Assembly (NCBI RefSeq): GCF_003352465.1
Contig: NZ_CP031153.1
Coordinates: forward strand, 672,465-736,464
Direction of reading: 5' to 3'
From: Kordia sp. SMS9
GTDB lineage: Bacteria; Bacteroidota; Bacteroidia; Flavobacteriales; Flavobacteriaceae
DNA length: 64,000 bases
Shown one piece after another: positions 35,789 to 44,931 of the stretch. Numbering within the stretch: the stretch's first letter is position 1; every line of letters begins with the position of its first letter. The notes under the pieces were generated by a model. It was not told where the DNA came from. It ran no database searches and worked only from the letters and a program-made list of their open reading frames with translations. Both the position numbers and the translations under genes were made by a program.

Positions 35789-36342
35789 TGGTTTTCTAGC
35801 AATTTGTCTATTGTTTTCACGGCTTTTTGAAAACGAGTTTCGAGGTCACCTTTCAACAACAGGTAGGGTTGGTTATAGATTTGTAAGGTTCGCTGAAACT
35901 CCAAAAAGGCTGCTTCTCTTGTTTGAGGCAAATCTCTGATTCCGTCAGCTTCCCAAGGTGTATCAATATAAGTTAAAAAATAGAAAGTTGCCGTACTTTT
36001 TTCCACATATTTTTCTAAGGTTTTGCTTTTAAACTCAGGATAATAGATTCGTGCATACGTCAACGTTTCTAAAATATCTGTATCGCAAATTAGCAACAAA
36101 TGTTCCGAAGCTTGACATTCCAAACGCAATTGTCCTTTGGCAATGGGAATGACATCATTTGATGTTAGTTTTTCGCCTTTTTGCTGTTTTTCTACCGCGT
36201 ATATTCGCGCATATTCGGGTACATACGCAGCGTTGTAATGCGTTGCTAATTGTTGGGCAAGTGTTGTTTTTCCTGTAGATTCAGGACCAAAAATTACGAT
36301 TTTGATTCGACTTCCACTTTGGTATTTAGTATTTTTCTCCAT
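35785..36342 (-). CDS. NadR-like P-loop kinase (nicotinamide riboside or thiamine kinase)
   Basis: 185 residues from ATG 36342. Walker A GPESTGKTTLAQQLATHY, then VPEYARIYAVEKQ and LLICDTDILETLTYARIYY, as in the kinase domain of NadR. The adenylyltransferase domain of full NadR is absent. It overlaps the transporter gene by 49 bp and DUF4301 by 4 bp, so it probably traps the imported vitamin by phosphorylation. With a thiamine-binding protein in the same operon, thiamine is a plausible substrate. Confidence 0.85.
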   Translation of the reverse strand: MEKNTKYQSGSRIKIVIFGPESTGKTTLAQQLATHYNAAYVPEYARIYAVEKQQKGEKLTSNDVIPIAKGQLRLECQASEHLLLICDTDILETLTYARIYYPEFKSKTLEKYVEKSTATFYFLTYIDTPWEADGIRDLPQTREAAFLEFQRTLQIYNQPYLLLKGDLETRFQKAVKTIDKLLENH

Positions 36343-37001
36343 GCGATGTATCCAAAGATGGCTAAAATTAAGAAAATTGTGAATTGTATTGCCGTAAATC
36401 CAAGTCCTTTTACAAAATATAAAGGTATGGAGATGATGTTTCCAAAAATCCAAAACATCCAATTTTCGATTTTTTTATTCGCCATGAGCCACATTCCTGA
36501 AAAGAAAACGCCTGTGGTAAAGATATCTAAATAGGGTGTAATTGTTCTAATTTCTTCAATAGATCCAAAACTAGAGAAGAATAGGTCGATGGTTTCTGGC
36601 ACATTTAAATGTACATCTATTTTCTCCACTTGAACGTATACAACGTATGTAAACGCTGCGGTAAATAGGAAAATGGCAAGCGTGATGAGTTTCTGCAAAA
36701 AATTAGTCCGCGATATTTCCAATTTGACATCTTCCCGAACGCGCGTCCACATGTACCAACCGTACACACTCATAATTGAGTAATACACATTGATAATCAT
36801 ATCGCCGTACAATATGAACTTATAGCAGATATAAATGTAAATAATGGTGCTGATAATTCCTGTAGGATATACCCAAATTTTTTCTTGCTTGGCAAACCAA
36901 ACGCTGGCAATTCCGAAACCTGCGGCAAGGATTTCCAATAACACATCAAACCAATATGCGCCTTGGTACGGTTCTAGTAAAAAATCAAAAAACTGGCTCA
37001 T
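36294..37001 (-). CDS. PnuC-family vitamin transporter (possibly PnuT)
   Basis: 235 residues, about seven TM segments. IWVYPTGIISTIIYIYICY, then VYYSIMSVYGWYMW and NWMFWIFGNIISIPLY are PnuC-family signatures. The family includes nicotinamide riboside (PnuC) and thiamine (PnuT) facilitators, which need a kinase to trap substrate. It overlaps both the upstream thiamine-binding gene (17 bp) and the downstream kinase gene. PnuT is favoured by context, but motif inspection alone cannot decide. Confidence 0.9.
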   Translation of the reverse strand: MSQFFDFLLEPYQGAYWFDVLLEILAAGFGIASVWFAKQEKIWVYPTGIISTIIYIYICYKFILYGDMIINVYYSIMSVYGWYMWTRVREDVKLEISRTNFLQKLITLAIFLFTAAFTYVVYVQVEKIDVHLNVPETIDLFFSSFGSIEEIRTITPYLDIFTTGVFFSGMWLMANKKIENWMFWIFGNIISIPLYFVKGLGFTAIQFTIFLILAIFGYIAWRKILNTKVEVESKS

Positions 37002-37245
37002 AGTTGCTTCGGTCTGATTTTACAATTTTCATTGTTAATAGAATGTTTTCTTCGTTTTCAAAGGCTGTTTTCACTTCGGTAGTCAATAGTTTCATAATTC
37101 CGTCATACTCACCATAAATTTGCGTACTTAGTGGATTTTCCAACACGGTATATTCAGAAGCTCGCAATTTTTTGATAAAGTTGATAATCGGTGTTTCAAA
37201 ATCATCTTGTAATGGTGTGAGTGTGAGTTCTACTGAGATGTTCAT
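36985..37245 (-). CDS. Thiamine-binding (YkoF/MTH1187-like) protein
   Basis: 86 residues: MNISVELTLTPLQDDFETP, then LSTQIYGEYDGIMKLL, the small ferredoxin-like fold of the MTH1187/YkoF superfamily, members of which bind thiamine or its pyrimidine part. First gene of a tightly overlapping operon with the PnuC-family transporter, the kinase and DUF4301. Confidence 0.8.
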   Translation of the reverse strand: MNISVELTLTPLQDDFETPIINFIKKLRASEYTVLENPLSTQIYGEYDGIMKLLTTEVKTAFENEENILLTMKIVKSDRSNYEPVF

Positions 37246-37256
37246 TTTTTCTTTTG

Positions 37257-37340
37257 TTGATTCGTTTATTCGTTAATTTGTTTTTTGGCACTGAGCCTGT
37301 CGAAGTGCTTTTTGTTTATTCGTTTATTCGTTTATTCGAA
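37257..37340. repeat. TTGATTCGTTTATTCG-type repeats with an embedded palindromic motif
   Basis: Repeated TTTATTCG units surround CACTGAGCCTGTCGAAGTG (37289-37307). The 356-bp gap 37246-37601 holds only repeats (see also 37386) and no gene. Confidence 0.55.
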
Positions 37341-37385
37341 AATACTTTTTTATTTAAAATTTAGCATTTTACATTGATAGTTTCA

Positions 37386-37453
37386 TAGTACTTCTCGATA
37401 CAATTTTCTGCATTTCGACAAGCTCAATGACAGAAAATCACTCGAAGTGACGT
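37386..37453. repeat. Dispersed intergenic repeat, fuller copy
   Basis: AGTACTTCTCGATACAATTT, then TTTCGACAAGCTCAATGACA, then ATCACTCGAAGTGACG. The copy at 4006-4070 shares both ends. A further degenerate unit, CATTTCGACTTCGCTCAATG, lies near 37503. Confidence 0.6.
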
Positions 37454-37601
37454 TTATGATTCTCTTTTTTAGATTTTTCTCTGATTGTAATTTAAAATTC
37501 AACATTTCGACTTCGCTCAATGTAATACATTTAGCATTCGGTTATTCAAAAATTGTTATTTAGCTTGAAACGTTTCAATACTCAATACTAATATCGCATT
37601 A

Positions 37602-38330
37602 CTAACTTTTCAATTCTACTAAAAAGTCTTCATTTTCTTCAAAAGCCGTTCCGATGACAACCAAATCTGCGCCCGCTTCATATATTTCGTTTAGTTGTTT
37701 TTTGGAGCGAATGCCGCCGCCAACAATTAATGGAATTTGCAATTTGCTTGATACTTCTTGTATAATTTCAGCAGCTACCATTTTTTTTGCGCCACTTCCC
37801 GCTTCTAAATAAATGAGTTGTTTCCCTGAAAATTGTCCTGCCAAGGCTGTGTGCAAAATAGCTTCAACATTGTGTTGTGAGATTGGCAAGGTTTCACTCA
37901 CACGCTGTACAGCAGTTTTTATGCCTCCATCTATGAGAATGTATCCTGTTGGAATGATTTCTAAGTTGGTGTGCATTAATTTTTCTACCGATTGCACTTG
38001 TTGTTCAATTAAATATTTCGGATTTCGTCCAGAAAGTAACGACAAAAATAAAATTCCGTCTGCGGCTTCTGTGATTTGCTCGTGACTTCCAGGAAAAATC
38101 AACACAGGCAATGTTGTATGTTGTTTGATGGTTTTTACGACCATTTCCATCTTTTTTTCTGCATCGGTGCTTCCGCCTACAAATACATGTGTAATGATGG
38201 ATTGCTGTACTTTTTTGAAAAATTCAGGAATATGATCGACGCCCATTTTGTCAGGATCAATCAAAACCGCCAATAGTTTTTGATTGTCTTTTTTCGCTTG
38301 AATGATATGTGCGTACATCGTTTGCATCAT
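37602..38330 (-). CDS. Geranylgeranylglyceryl/heptaprenylglyceryl phosphate synthase
   Basis: 242 residues, TIM-barrel. LLAVLIDPDKMGVDHIP at the N-terminus, VFVGGSTDAE, FPGSHEQITEAADGILFLSL, YLEAGSGAKKMV and IVGGGIRSKKQL form the phosphate and sn-glycerol-1-phosphate binding sites. This is the bacterial group II GGGPS family found in Bacteroidota, which makes an archaea-like ether bond between glycerol-1-phosphate and a polyprenyl group. The phosphopantetheinyl transferase gene lies 3 bp upstream, so they are co-transcribed. Confidence 0.93.
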   Translation of the reverse strand: MMQTMYAHIIQAKKDNQKLLAVLIDPDKMGVDHIPEFFKKVQQSIITHVFVGGSTDAEKKMEMVVKTIKQHTTLPVLIFPGSHEQITEAADGILFLSLLSGRNPKYLIEQQVQSVEKLMHTNLEIIPTGYILIDGGIKTAVQRVSETLPISQHNVEAILHTALAGQFSGKQLIYLEAGSGAKKMVAAEIIQEVSSKLQIPLIVGGGIRSKKQLNEIYEAGADLVVIGTAFEENEDFLVELKS

Positions 38331-38333
38331 GAT

Positions 38334-38975
38334 CTATGAACGATTTTCTTCTAATGCAAACACACAGGTAAATCCTTCAAATTCTAAAAAATCGAGTGCG
38401 TACCGTGCGGTTTCGTTTCCGTAGTATACATTTCCTTTGGTGTGAGAAACATCCATAGAAAAATCATCAATATCAATATGTTTTAAAAAGCTCAATCCTT
38501 TTTCAGAATATACTTTATAGATAGATTCTTTTCCGCCCCAAACAATTGTCAATTTGCGCACTAATGCTTCATGATTGGCTAAGGTTCGGTATTCGTACAA
38601 TGGTGTAAATTTATGTGCAATGCGAACAATTTTGTCACGTTGCATTTCAATGTCAATTCCCACAGGAATGCTTTTACTTACGATGATTGCTGAAAATTGA
38701 AACGAATGCGTGATGGAAATATGCTTTCCGTCTTTTAGATGTGGTTTGCCTTTGTCGTCGTAAAATAAATCAAAATCGGTATAGCCAAATTGTGCCAATA
38801 AGTGACGAACGCTTAAAAAGCCGCGTTGGTGAATTTCGGAGCGCATTCCGTCCAATCGTTGCTGACAGTGATTTGTGAGTTGCATATCACGATTTAATTC
38901 TTCAAAAGACTCTTCTATCTTCCAAATCAGCACTTTAGTATCATTATTTACTGTTATAGTTTTGTAAAGAGCCAT
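38334..38975 (-). CDS. 4'-phosphopantetheinyl transferase superfamily protein
   Basis: 213 residues. GIDIEMQRDKIVRIAHKFTP and WGGKESIYKVYSEKGLSF (the WxxKE motif with Mg-binding Glu) identify an Sfp-type enzyme. It transfers phosphopantetheine from CoA to carrier proteins. No carrier or NRPS/PKS gene is in the window. Divergent from ahcY, with a 136-bp shared upstream region. Confidence 0.92.
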   Translation of the reverse strand: MALYKTITVNNDTKVLIWKIEESFEELNRDMQLTNHCQQRLDGMRSEIHQRGFLSVRHLLAQFGYTDFDLFYDDKGKPHLKDGKHISITHSFQFSAIIVSKSIPVGIDIEMQRDKIVRIAHKFTPLYEYRTLANHEALVRKLTIVWGGKESIYKVYSEKGLSFLKHIDIDDFSMDVSHTKGNVYYGNETARYALDFLEFEGFTCVFALEENRS

Positions 38976-38995
38976 TATATTAAAAACTTATTTAG

Positions 38996-39003
38996 TACCT
39001 TTG
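38996..39003 (+). promoter_or_regulatory. Candidate -7 promoter element of ahcY
   Basis: TACCTTTG matches TAnnTTTG and predicts a ~100-base 5' leader before the ATG at 39112. I found no riboswitch consensus in that leader. Confidence 0.45.
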
Positions 39004-39111
39004 CACTCGCAAACTTTTAACCGCTGCTATTGTACGGTAAAGTTGTGCAGCGAATTTAAACATATTTTAGGTCACAAACCATAATTATTCAAACATAAAA
39101 AAAGAAAAAGT

Positions 39112-40428
39112 ATGAGCACAAAATCAGTTCCTTACGTAGCTTATAAAGTTAAAGATATTTCTTTAGCAGCATGGGGAAGAAAAGAGATCGAGTTAGCCGA
39201 AGCTGAAATGCCAGGACTCATGAGTCTTCGTGAAGAATATAAGGATGAGCAACCGTTAAAAGGTGCTAGAATTGCAGGTTGTTTGCACATGACCATCCAA
39301 ACTGCAGTTTTAATTGAGACATTACAGGCATTAGGAGCAGAAGTTACTTGGAGTTCTTGTAACATCTTCTCTACACAAGATCAAGCGGCGGCGGCAATTG
39401 CTGAAGCTGGAATTCCTGTGTATGCTTGGAAAGGAATGAATGAAGAAGAATTTGATTGGTGTATTGAGCAAACGTTATTCTTTGGAGAAGATCGCAAACC
39501 ATTGAATATGATTTTAGATGATGGTGGCGATTTAACAAATATGGTTTTAGATCGGTACCCAGAATTGGTAGATGGCATCAACGGATTGTCTGAAGAAACT
39601 ACTACGGGAGTTCACAGATTATACGAGCGTATGAAAAATGGTACATTGCCAATGCCTGCGATCAACATTAACGACTCTGTAACAAAGTCTAAGTTTGATA
39701 ACAAGTACGGATGTAGAGAAAGTGCTGTAGATGCAATTCGTAGAGCTACAGACGTAATGTTGGCTGGAAAAAGAGTAGTTGTTTGTGGATACGGAGACGT
39801 TGGAAAAGGTACTGCAGCTTCTTTTAAAGGTGCAGGTTCTATTGTAACGGTTACGGAAATTGATCCAATTTGTGCATTACAAGCAGCCATGGACGGTTTT
39901 GAGGTAAAGAAATTAATGAACGTTGTTGGAAATGCTGATATCGTAATTACAACCACAGGAAATAAAGACATCGTTACTGGAGCGCATTTTGAAGCAATGA
40001 AAGATAAAACGATTGTATGTAACATTGGACACTTCGATAACGAAATCGCGGTGGCTTGGTTAAATGACAATCACGGAAACACAAAAGTTGAAATCAAACC
40101 ACAAGTTGATAAGTATACCATCAACGGAAAAGACATCATCTTATTAGCAGAAGGTCGTTTGGTAAACTTAGGTTGTGCAACAGGTCACCCAAGTTTTGTA
40201 ATGAGTAATTCATTTACAAACCAAACGTTGGCACAAATTGAACTTTGGAACAATGCTGATAATTACAAAAATGAAGTATACATGTTGCCAAAACATTTGG
40301 ATGAAAAAGTAGCACGTTTGCACTTAGCAAAAATTGGAGTGGAATTGGAAGAACTTTCTACTGAACAAGCTGAGTACATTGGTGTAACGGTTGAAGGACC
40401 ATTCAAGCCAGAATACTACAGATACTAA
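39112..40428 (+). CDS. ahcY: Adenosylhomocysteinase
   Basis: 438 residues. [16 protein letters not shown] and [20 protein letters not shown] bind adenosine; the Rossmann loop [17 protein letters not shown] holds NAD; the C-terminus ends [11 protein letters not shown]. It hydrolyses S-adenosylhomocysteine to adenosine and homocysteine. The last 63 bp plus the terminator are duplicated 2.6 kb downstream (42976-43097). Confidence 0.97.
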   Translation: MSTKSVPYVAYKVKDISLAAWGRKEIELAEAEMPGLMSLREEYKDEQPLKGARIAGCLHMTIQTAVLIETLQALGAEVTWSSCNIFSTQDQAAAAIAEAGIPVYAWKGMNEEEFDWCIEQTLFFGEDRKPLNMILDDGGDLTNMVLDRYPELVDGINGLSEETTTGVHRLYERMKNGTLPMPAININDSVTKSKFDNKYGCRESAVDAIRRATDVMLAGKRVVVCGYGDVGKGTAASFKGAGSIVTVTEIDPICALQAAMDGFEVKKLMNVVGNADIVITTTGNKDIVTGAHFEAMKDKTIVCNIGHFDNEIAVAWLNDNHGNTKVEIKPQVDKYTINGKDIILLAEGRLVNLGCATGHPSFVMSNSFTNQTLAQIELWNNADNYKNEVYMLPKHLDEKVARLHLAKIGVELEELSTEQAEYIGVTVEGPFKPEYYRY

Positions 40429-40486
40429 GAATCTATTTTATATATATGAAAGCCTTTTGTCAGATGATGAAAGGCTTTCTTTTTTT
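40366..40486. repeat. Direct repeat, copy 1 (ahcY 3' end plus terminator)
   Basis: This 121-bp segment, starting CAAGCTGAGTACATTGGTGT, recurs at 42976-43097 with about six changes. The two direct copies bracket the first TPR-AraC/peptide module. Confidence 0.95.
40448..40486 (+). terminator. Terminator of ahcY
   Basis: GAAAGCCTTT pairs with AAAGGCTTTC around a 12-base loop, followed by seven Ts. Confidence 0.88.
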
Positions 40487-40536
40487 CTTATATTTAAACA
40501 ATTACAAATTGCTTTCATAAAAGCTACTGTTATTGT

Positions 40537-42234
40537 ATGTATAGATATATATTTTTTACTTATTGTCTTTTTTTTCTTTGTTGCTATTGTGGACATGCAC
40601 AACAAGATTCACTACAAAAACTCACATATAAAGATTTAAAAAGCACCTATTGGTCATTGCGTAATAAAAATCCGAAAAAAGCAAAACGTTACGCTACCGC
40701 TGCGCTAGAAAAAGCAATTACGGAGCAAAATGACATGCAAAAAAATATTGCATTTGTATTTTTAAGTGATATTGACAATATATTAGGCAATTATGAAACC
40801 GCCTTAAAAAATATAAAAACCGTCATTCATTATGCTGACTTTAAGAAGAACGAAACTCTAAAAATATATGCATTAAAAGTGCAGAGCAGTATTTACAGAA
40901 ACATCGGTAATTACGATAAAGCTTTAAAAATCAATATACAACTCAACACAATTGCCAAAGCATCTAATAATATTTTACTTGAGATAGATTCAAAACATGA
41001 TATTGGGCTCATGAAAAATGAAATTGGCGTATATGAAGATGCTATTCTTTATTTTCTTGAAAACCTAGAGGCAATTAATACGTTGCCTGAAAAAAAACGT
41101 ACCTCAAGACATACAAAAACAATTATTGCTTTGGCAGCAACCTATGTCAATACTGATTTGGAAAAAGGAATTTTGTATACTAATAAAGTTAAAGAAATTG
41201 CCGAAAAAAATAATGACCAAATTACTTTAGGCTATTACTTTATGTTTAAAGGTAAAATTGTATTTAAGCAAAAGTTATATGAAGAAGCACTAGAACTTTT
41301 TAACTCTTCAGAAAATGTATTTAGAACATTAGCATATGAACGAAATCTATTTACTGTATATCGCTATAAAGCAAAATGCCATTACGAATTACAACAATTT
41401 GAACAAGCAATTTCTACAGCTTTAAAAGCCAAAAAAATAAAAGATAAAAAACAGTTTCGTCATATTGAATTACTGGACTTACATTGGCTTCTAGTAGACA
41501 GCTATAAGAAAGTAAATCTTTTAGAGCGAGCTGAAGAGCATTATAAAATTGCCCGTGAATTGAGTAAAAAAAATGATGTTACAAAGACAAATATTTACAC
41601 AACTCTCAAAGATAAGTACGATATAGAAAATTTTAAATCACAAATTAAAATACTTACTTCCACATCAAAGAAAGAACAACTATACCGTAAAATTTTATTC
41701 TATACAGGAATTACACTTTTTACTTTTCTATTACTTTTTATGATACGATTCTATCAACAGAAAAAAAGAAACAAAGAAAAATTTGCAAACCTGTTGGCGC
41801 ACATTAAAAAATTAGAAGATGATACTAAAAAAATAGAGGTCAAGAGTGCAAAAAAAGACATTGAACAAAAAGTGCCAGATATAAAAGTTTTACAAATACT
41901 CAAAGCACTGGATAAATTTGAAGCAAAAAAAGAATATCTAAATCCCAAGACTAGCTTGGCTACTGTTGCTAAAAAACTAAATACAAATACCAAATATCTA
42001 TCCAATACAATTAACGAGTATAAGAAGCAAACATTTATAAATTATATTACTTCTTTGCGGGTTAATTATGCTCTACAACGTATTAAAAATGATAAAGTTT
42101 TTAGATCATATAGTATTAAAGGAATGGCAGAAGAATTAGGCTTTAAAAGTCAAGGTCCTTTTGCTAGAGCATTCAAAAAACAAACGGGCATATATCCTTC
42201 ATATTTTATTAAAAATATAGTGTCTAATTCTTAA
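40537..42234 (+). CDS. Membrane-anchored TPR-AraC regulator, module 1
   Basis: 565 residues. Signal peptide/anchor (1-21, ending CGHAQ), TPR-like helical repeats (~30-350) predicted to be periplasmic, one TM (~386-404, ITLFTFLLLFMI), a charged linker, and a C-terminal AraC-type HTH (~470-562) with SYSIKGMAEELGFKS and FARAFKKQTGIYPSYF. It is thus a one-component transmembrane regulator. Two close relatives lie at 43170 and 51077; HTH identity between them is clearly high while the TPR parts diverge. Two GG-leader peptide genes follow at once. The likely role is sensing an extracellular cue and controlling the peptide genes. Confidence 0.9.
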   Translation: MYRYIFFTYCLFFLCCYCGHAQQDSLQKLTYKDLKSTYWSLRNKNPKKAKRYATAALEKAITEQNDMQKNIAFVFLSDIDNILGNYETALKNIKTVIHYADFKKNETLKIYALKVQSSIYRNIGNYDKALKINIQLNTIAKASNNILLEIDSKHDIGLMKNEIGVYEDAILYFLENLEAINTLPEKKRTSRHTKTIIALAATYVNTDLEKGILYTNKVKEIAEKNNDQITLGYYFMFKGKIVFKQKLYEEALELFNSSENVFRTLAYERNLFTVYRYKAKCHYELQQFEQAISTALKAKKIKDKKQFRHIELLDLHWLLVDSYKKVNLLERAEEHYKIARELSKKNDVTKTNIYTTLKDKYDIENFKSQIKILTSTSKKEQLYRKILFYTGITLFTFLLLFMIRFYQQKKRNKEKFANLLAHIKKLEDDTKKIEVKSAKKDIEQKVPDIKVLQILKALDKFEAKKEYLNPKTSLATVAKKLNTNTKYLSNTINEYKKQTFINYITSLRVNYALQRIKNDKVFRSYSIKGMAEELGFKSQGPFARAFKKQTGIYPSYFIKNIVSNS

Positions 42235-42309
42235 ATTGAAGATACTACAGCTATAAAGTGTTAAAAATATATCATAATGTTACATCATATTAACACTAAA
42301 ATATTTTTT

Positions 42310-42561
42310 ATGAAAAAAAAACCATTTGCACTAAAACTTAAAAAAGTAAGCATTGCCGACCTCAACTCTCTTTATGGCAAAGGAGACCAAGAAAACCAAT
42401 CCAATTCGCGTAGAAATAACGTATGTAACCAAACTATTCAAGCAGACACCACTTGTAACACATTTGATGCCTGCGACACTAAATGTTGTCCTACGTTTGA
42501 ATGTACTAGTACTTCGGAAGCAAACTCTTTATCAGATACAGAATCGTTACTTGAATGTTAG
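42310..42561 (+). CDS. GG-leader-type precursor peptide 1a, 7 Cys
   Basis: 83 residues from ATG 42310. The leader KKKPFALKLKKVSIADLNSL ends in GKG rather than GG, an altered cleavage site. The core holds seven cysteines, including a CC pair (DTKCCPTFEC), and many Ser/Thr. Earlier in-frame ATG at 42277 adds 11 residues unlike the sister peptides, so it is not used. Located 75 bp after the module-1 regulator. Confidence 0.72.
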   Translation: MKKKPFALKLKKVSIADLNSLYGKGDQENQSNSRRNNVCNQTIQADTTCNTFDACDTKCCPTFECTSTSEANSLSDTESLLEC

Positions 42562-42668
42562 AAATACAGCTGCATATAATTCTTAAAATGAAGACTATAA
42601 GTGTTGTGAAGAGCAAAAAACTCCCTTAGTTTCGAGGCATTATTAACACAACATAAAATTATAGGATT

Positions 42669-42938
42669 ATGAAAAAAAAGAATTTAAGTTTATTAAGAAT
42701 TAATAAAACAGTTATTTCTTCACTTGATACTACTTCTTTAAATGGAGGTAGAACCGTTCAGTCTAATGATGGACCTACTAACTTTGGAGGCACTTGTCCA
42801 ACACACTGCAATGTAGACCCTCCATTACCTGTAGAATCTTGCGGTTGTATTTATAATACAGTTGCTCCACCTTGTTATCAAGATACGCATGAAATGTGTG
42901 AATCAGACTTTTGTAATAATTCAAGAGAGCGCTGTTAG
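42669..42938 (+). CDS. GG-leader precursor peptide 1b, 8 Cys
   Basis: 89 residues. Leader KKKNLSLLRINKTVISSLDT with double glycine at SLNGGR. The core has eight cysteines (CPTHC, CGC, CYQDTHEMC and others), enough for four pairings. Located 107 bp after peptide 1a and 37 bp before the second ahcY-tail copy, whose terminator probably ends its transcript. Confidence 0.75.
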   Translation: MKKKNLSLLRINKTVISSLDTTSLNGGRTVQSNDGPTNFGGTCPTHCNVDPPLPVESCGCIYNTVAPPCYQDTHEMCESDFCNNSRERC

Positions 42939-42975
42939 TAACTAATTCATGACTAGCTAAAACATAAAGTTAGGT

Positions 42976-43097
42976 CAAGCTGAGTACATTGGTGTAACGG
43001 TTGAAGGACCTTTCAAGCCAGAATACTACAGATACTAAGAATCTATTTTTATATACTTGAAAGCCTTTTGTCAGATGACAAAAGGCTTTCTTTTTTT
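42976..43097. repeat. Direct repeat, copy 2 (displaced ahcY 3' end plus terminator)
   Basis: Nearly identical to 40366-40486. The partial reading frame still encodes the same last 20 residues of AhcY and its stop codon, but has no gene body. Changes are confined to one third-position-like site, the AT-rich spacer and the loop. Confidence 0.95.
43059..43097 (+). terminator. Duplicated ahcY terminator, now after peptide 1b
   Basis: GAAAGCCTTTTG/CAAAAGGCTTTC stem with a short loop and seven Ts; changes relative to copy 1 lengthen the stem. Confidence 0.88.
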
Positions 43098-43169
43098 AGT
43101 ATCTTGGGTAACAATAGCACATATACTTAACTAGTATTTAATATGCACATTTTCTAAAATTGTTGCCTC

Positions 43170-44855
43170 ATGAATTTTCGTCACTATTCTTCTTTTTTCT
43201 TTTTTTTAATTTTTGTGGGAAACATCATTGCACAGGAAAAAGATTCGCTGGCAACCTTAACCTATCAAACCCTTAAAAATCGCTATCAAGAATTTGCCTA
43301 TTCCAATCCTAAAATTGCCAAAACGTATGCAGATGCATTGCTAAAAAAAGCGGCAACCGAGCAAAATCTTCAAGAAAAATACGCAGCCTTTTTGTTAAAA
43401 TCATCTTCCGAAAGCTATTTTGGTAATATGAATGCGTCCTTACGCTATATTGATTCTACAATTGTATATTCCAAAAACACAAAAAACGATCTGTTATACA
43501 TCAAAGCGTTGAGTCAAAAAGGAAAAACCTATTTCACCTTTGGAAAATACAATAACGCAATTACCTATTACTTACAATTAGATTCTTTAGCGCGAAAAAC
43601 GAAAAATGTACGGTATCAAATTTACTCCAATCACAGTATTGGTTCTATCAAAAATATCATGGGCGATCATAAAGGTGCCACAGAATTATTTTTAAAAAAC
43701 AAAGAGATCATTTCGCCCATTATAGAAGAAAAAAAATACCACACACTGTACTTAAATACATTGATCGGACTCAGTTCTGCCTACACCTATTTTGATGTGG
43801 ACGCTGCCGCAGATTATTTGCCTGAACTTAAAAAAGTGAGTGCTGAACAAAACGACACAGACGCATTAAGTTATTACTTCACCTTGCAAGGAATTGTAGA
43901 TTACAAGCGCAAAGACTATGAAAAAGCACTAGCGGTTTTGGCGCAAGCAGACAGTTTGGTGTCTTCATTAGGCACAAAAAGAAATTTGTATCCTGTATAT
44001 CGCTTTCGCGGGAAAACCTACTACGAAAAAAAGATGTTTCCAGAAGCTATTGTTGCTTTTGAAGCGATCAAAACATTGCAACAAGAAATTGAATTTGATG
44101 ATTTTCAATTTAGAGAAGTACTTTCTTTGTTAGCTAATAGTTACGAACAGATTGACAGCACGGACAAAGCCTTGGAAAATTACCGTTTGGCACACAATTT
44201 TTCATACACAGATACCATTCAAAAAGCCATTCGATATACAATTTTAAAAGAATATGACAAGAAAACACTGGAAAGTAAGATTGATACCTTAAAGATAAAA
44301 TCGACTCAAAAAGAACGACAAAATACTTCGCTGTGGATTGCTTCTGCCGGATTGCTAACAGCGTTTGTCATTTTATTTTGGTTTTACAAGAAACAACAAC
44401 GCGACAATCAACAAAAGTTTGATGAAGTATTGCAAAAGTTAGCTACGGAAGCTTCACCAACAAAAACCATAGAAACTTCTGGTAAATATCAAATTTCCGA
44501 TGAAAAAATTACCAAAATCTTAGAAGGCTTGGAAAAGTTTGAGAAGTCGGAAACGTTTTTACAACAAAATACGAGTTTGGTGACGGTTGCCAAAAAACTC
44601 AATACAAATACAACCTATTTATCGCAAATTGTAAACGAGCAGAAAGGCGTCAGTTTCAAAAATTACATTACTAAATTACGCATCAATTATGTATTACATC
44701 GACTCAAAAACGACAAAGTTTTACGTTCATACAGCATTAAAGCCATTGCCAAGGAATTGGGTTTTAAAAGTGAAGGCGCATTTTCAAGAGCTTTCAAAAA
44801 ACAAACAGGCATTTATCCATCATTTTTTATCAAAAACCTCACGTCTATTTTATAA
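43170..44855 (+). CDS. Membrane-anchored TPR-AraC regulator, module 2
   Basis: 561 residues with the same plan as module 1: signal peptide (1-21, ending NIIAQ), TPR-like region (~28-350), TM (~388-407, IASAGLLTAFVILFWFY), and an AraC HTH with SYSIKAIAKELGFKSEG and FSRAFKKQTGIYPSFF. The N-terminus EKDSLATLTYQTLKNRYQEF is closer to module 3 than to module 1. Its promoter region lies after the displaced ahcY terminator. Three peptide genes follow. Confidence 0.9.
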   Translation: MNFRHYSSFFFFLIFVGNIIAQEKDSLATLTYQTLKNRYQEFAYSNPKIAKTYADALLKKAATEQNLQEKYAAFLLKSSSESYFGNMNASLRYIDSTIVYSKNTKNDLLYIKALSQKGKTYFTFGKYNNAITYYLQLDSLARKTKNVRYQIYSNHSIGSIKNIMGDHKGATELFLKNKEIISPIIEEKKYHTLYLNTLIGLSSAYTYFDVDAAADYLPELKKVSAEQNDTDALSYYFTLQGIVDYKRKDYEKALAVLAQADSLVSSLGTKRNLYPVYRFRGKTYYEKKMFPEAIVAFEAIKTLQQEIEFDDFQFREVLSLLANSYEQIDSTDKALENYRLAHNFSYTDTIQKAIRYTILKEYDKKTLESKIDTLKIKSTQKERQNTSLWIASAGLLTAFVILFWFYKKQQRDNQQKFDEVLQKLATEASPTKTIETSGKYQISDEKITKILEGLEKFEKSETFLQQNTSLVTVAKKLNTNTTYLSQIVNEQKGVSFKNYITKLRINYVLHRLKNDKVLRSYSIKAIAKELGFKSEGAFSRAFKKQTGIYPSFFIKNLTSIL

Positions 44856-44931
44856 AATAAACGTGCTTTTTTTTCATTCAACCTAGCGTATATGCTATCT
44901 TCATAAGAAATTATTAAAAACTCAATAAACC

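Noticed and set aside
37310..37340. Short tandem TTTATTCG units that could suggest a CRISPR-like array
   Set aside because: Units are contiguous, very short, without unique spacers and without cas genes; they are simple repeats.
39004..39111. SAH or SAM riboswitch before ahcY
   Set aside because: The leader does not show the consensus blocks of known SAH or SAM riboswitches; only short unconvincing pairings were seen.
42976..43038. Reading frame in the displaced ahcY tail as a small gene
   Set aside because: It has no start codon of its own and exactly duplicates the AhcY C-terminus; it is a repeat, not a gene.
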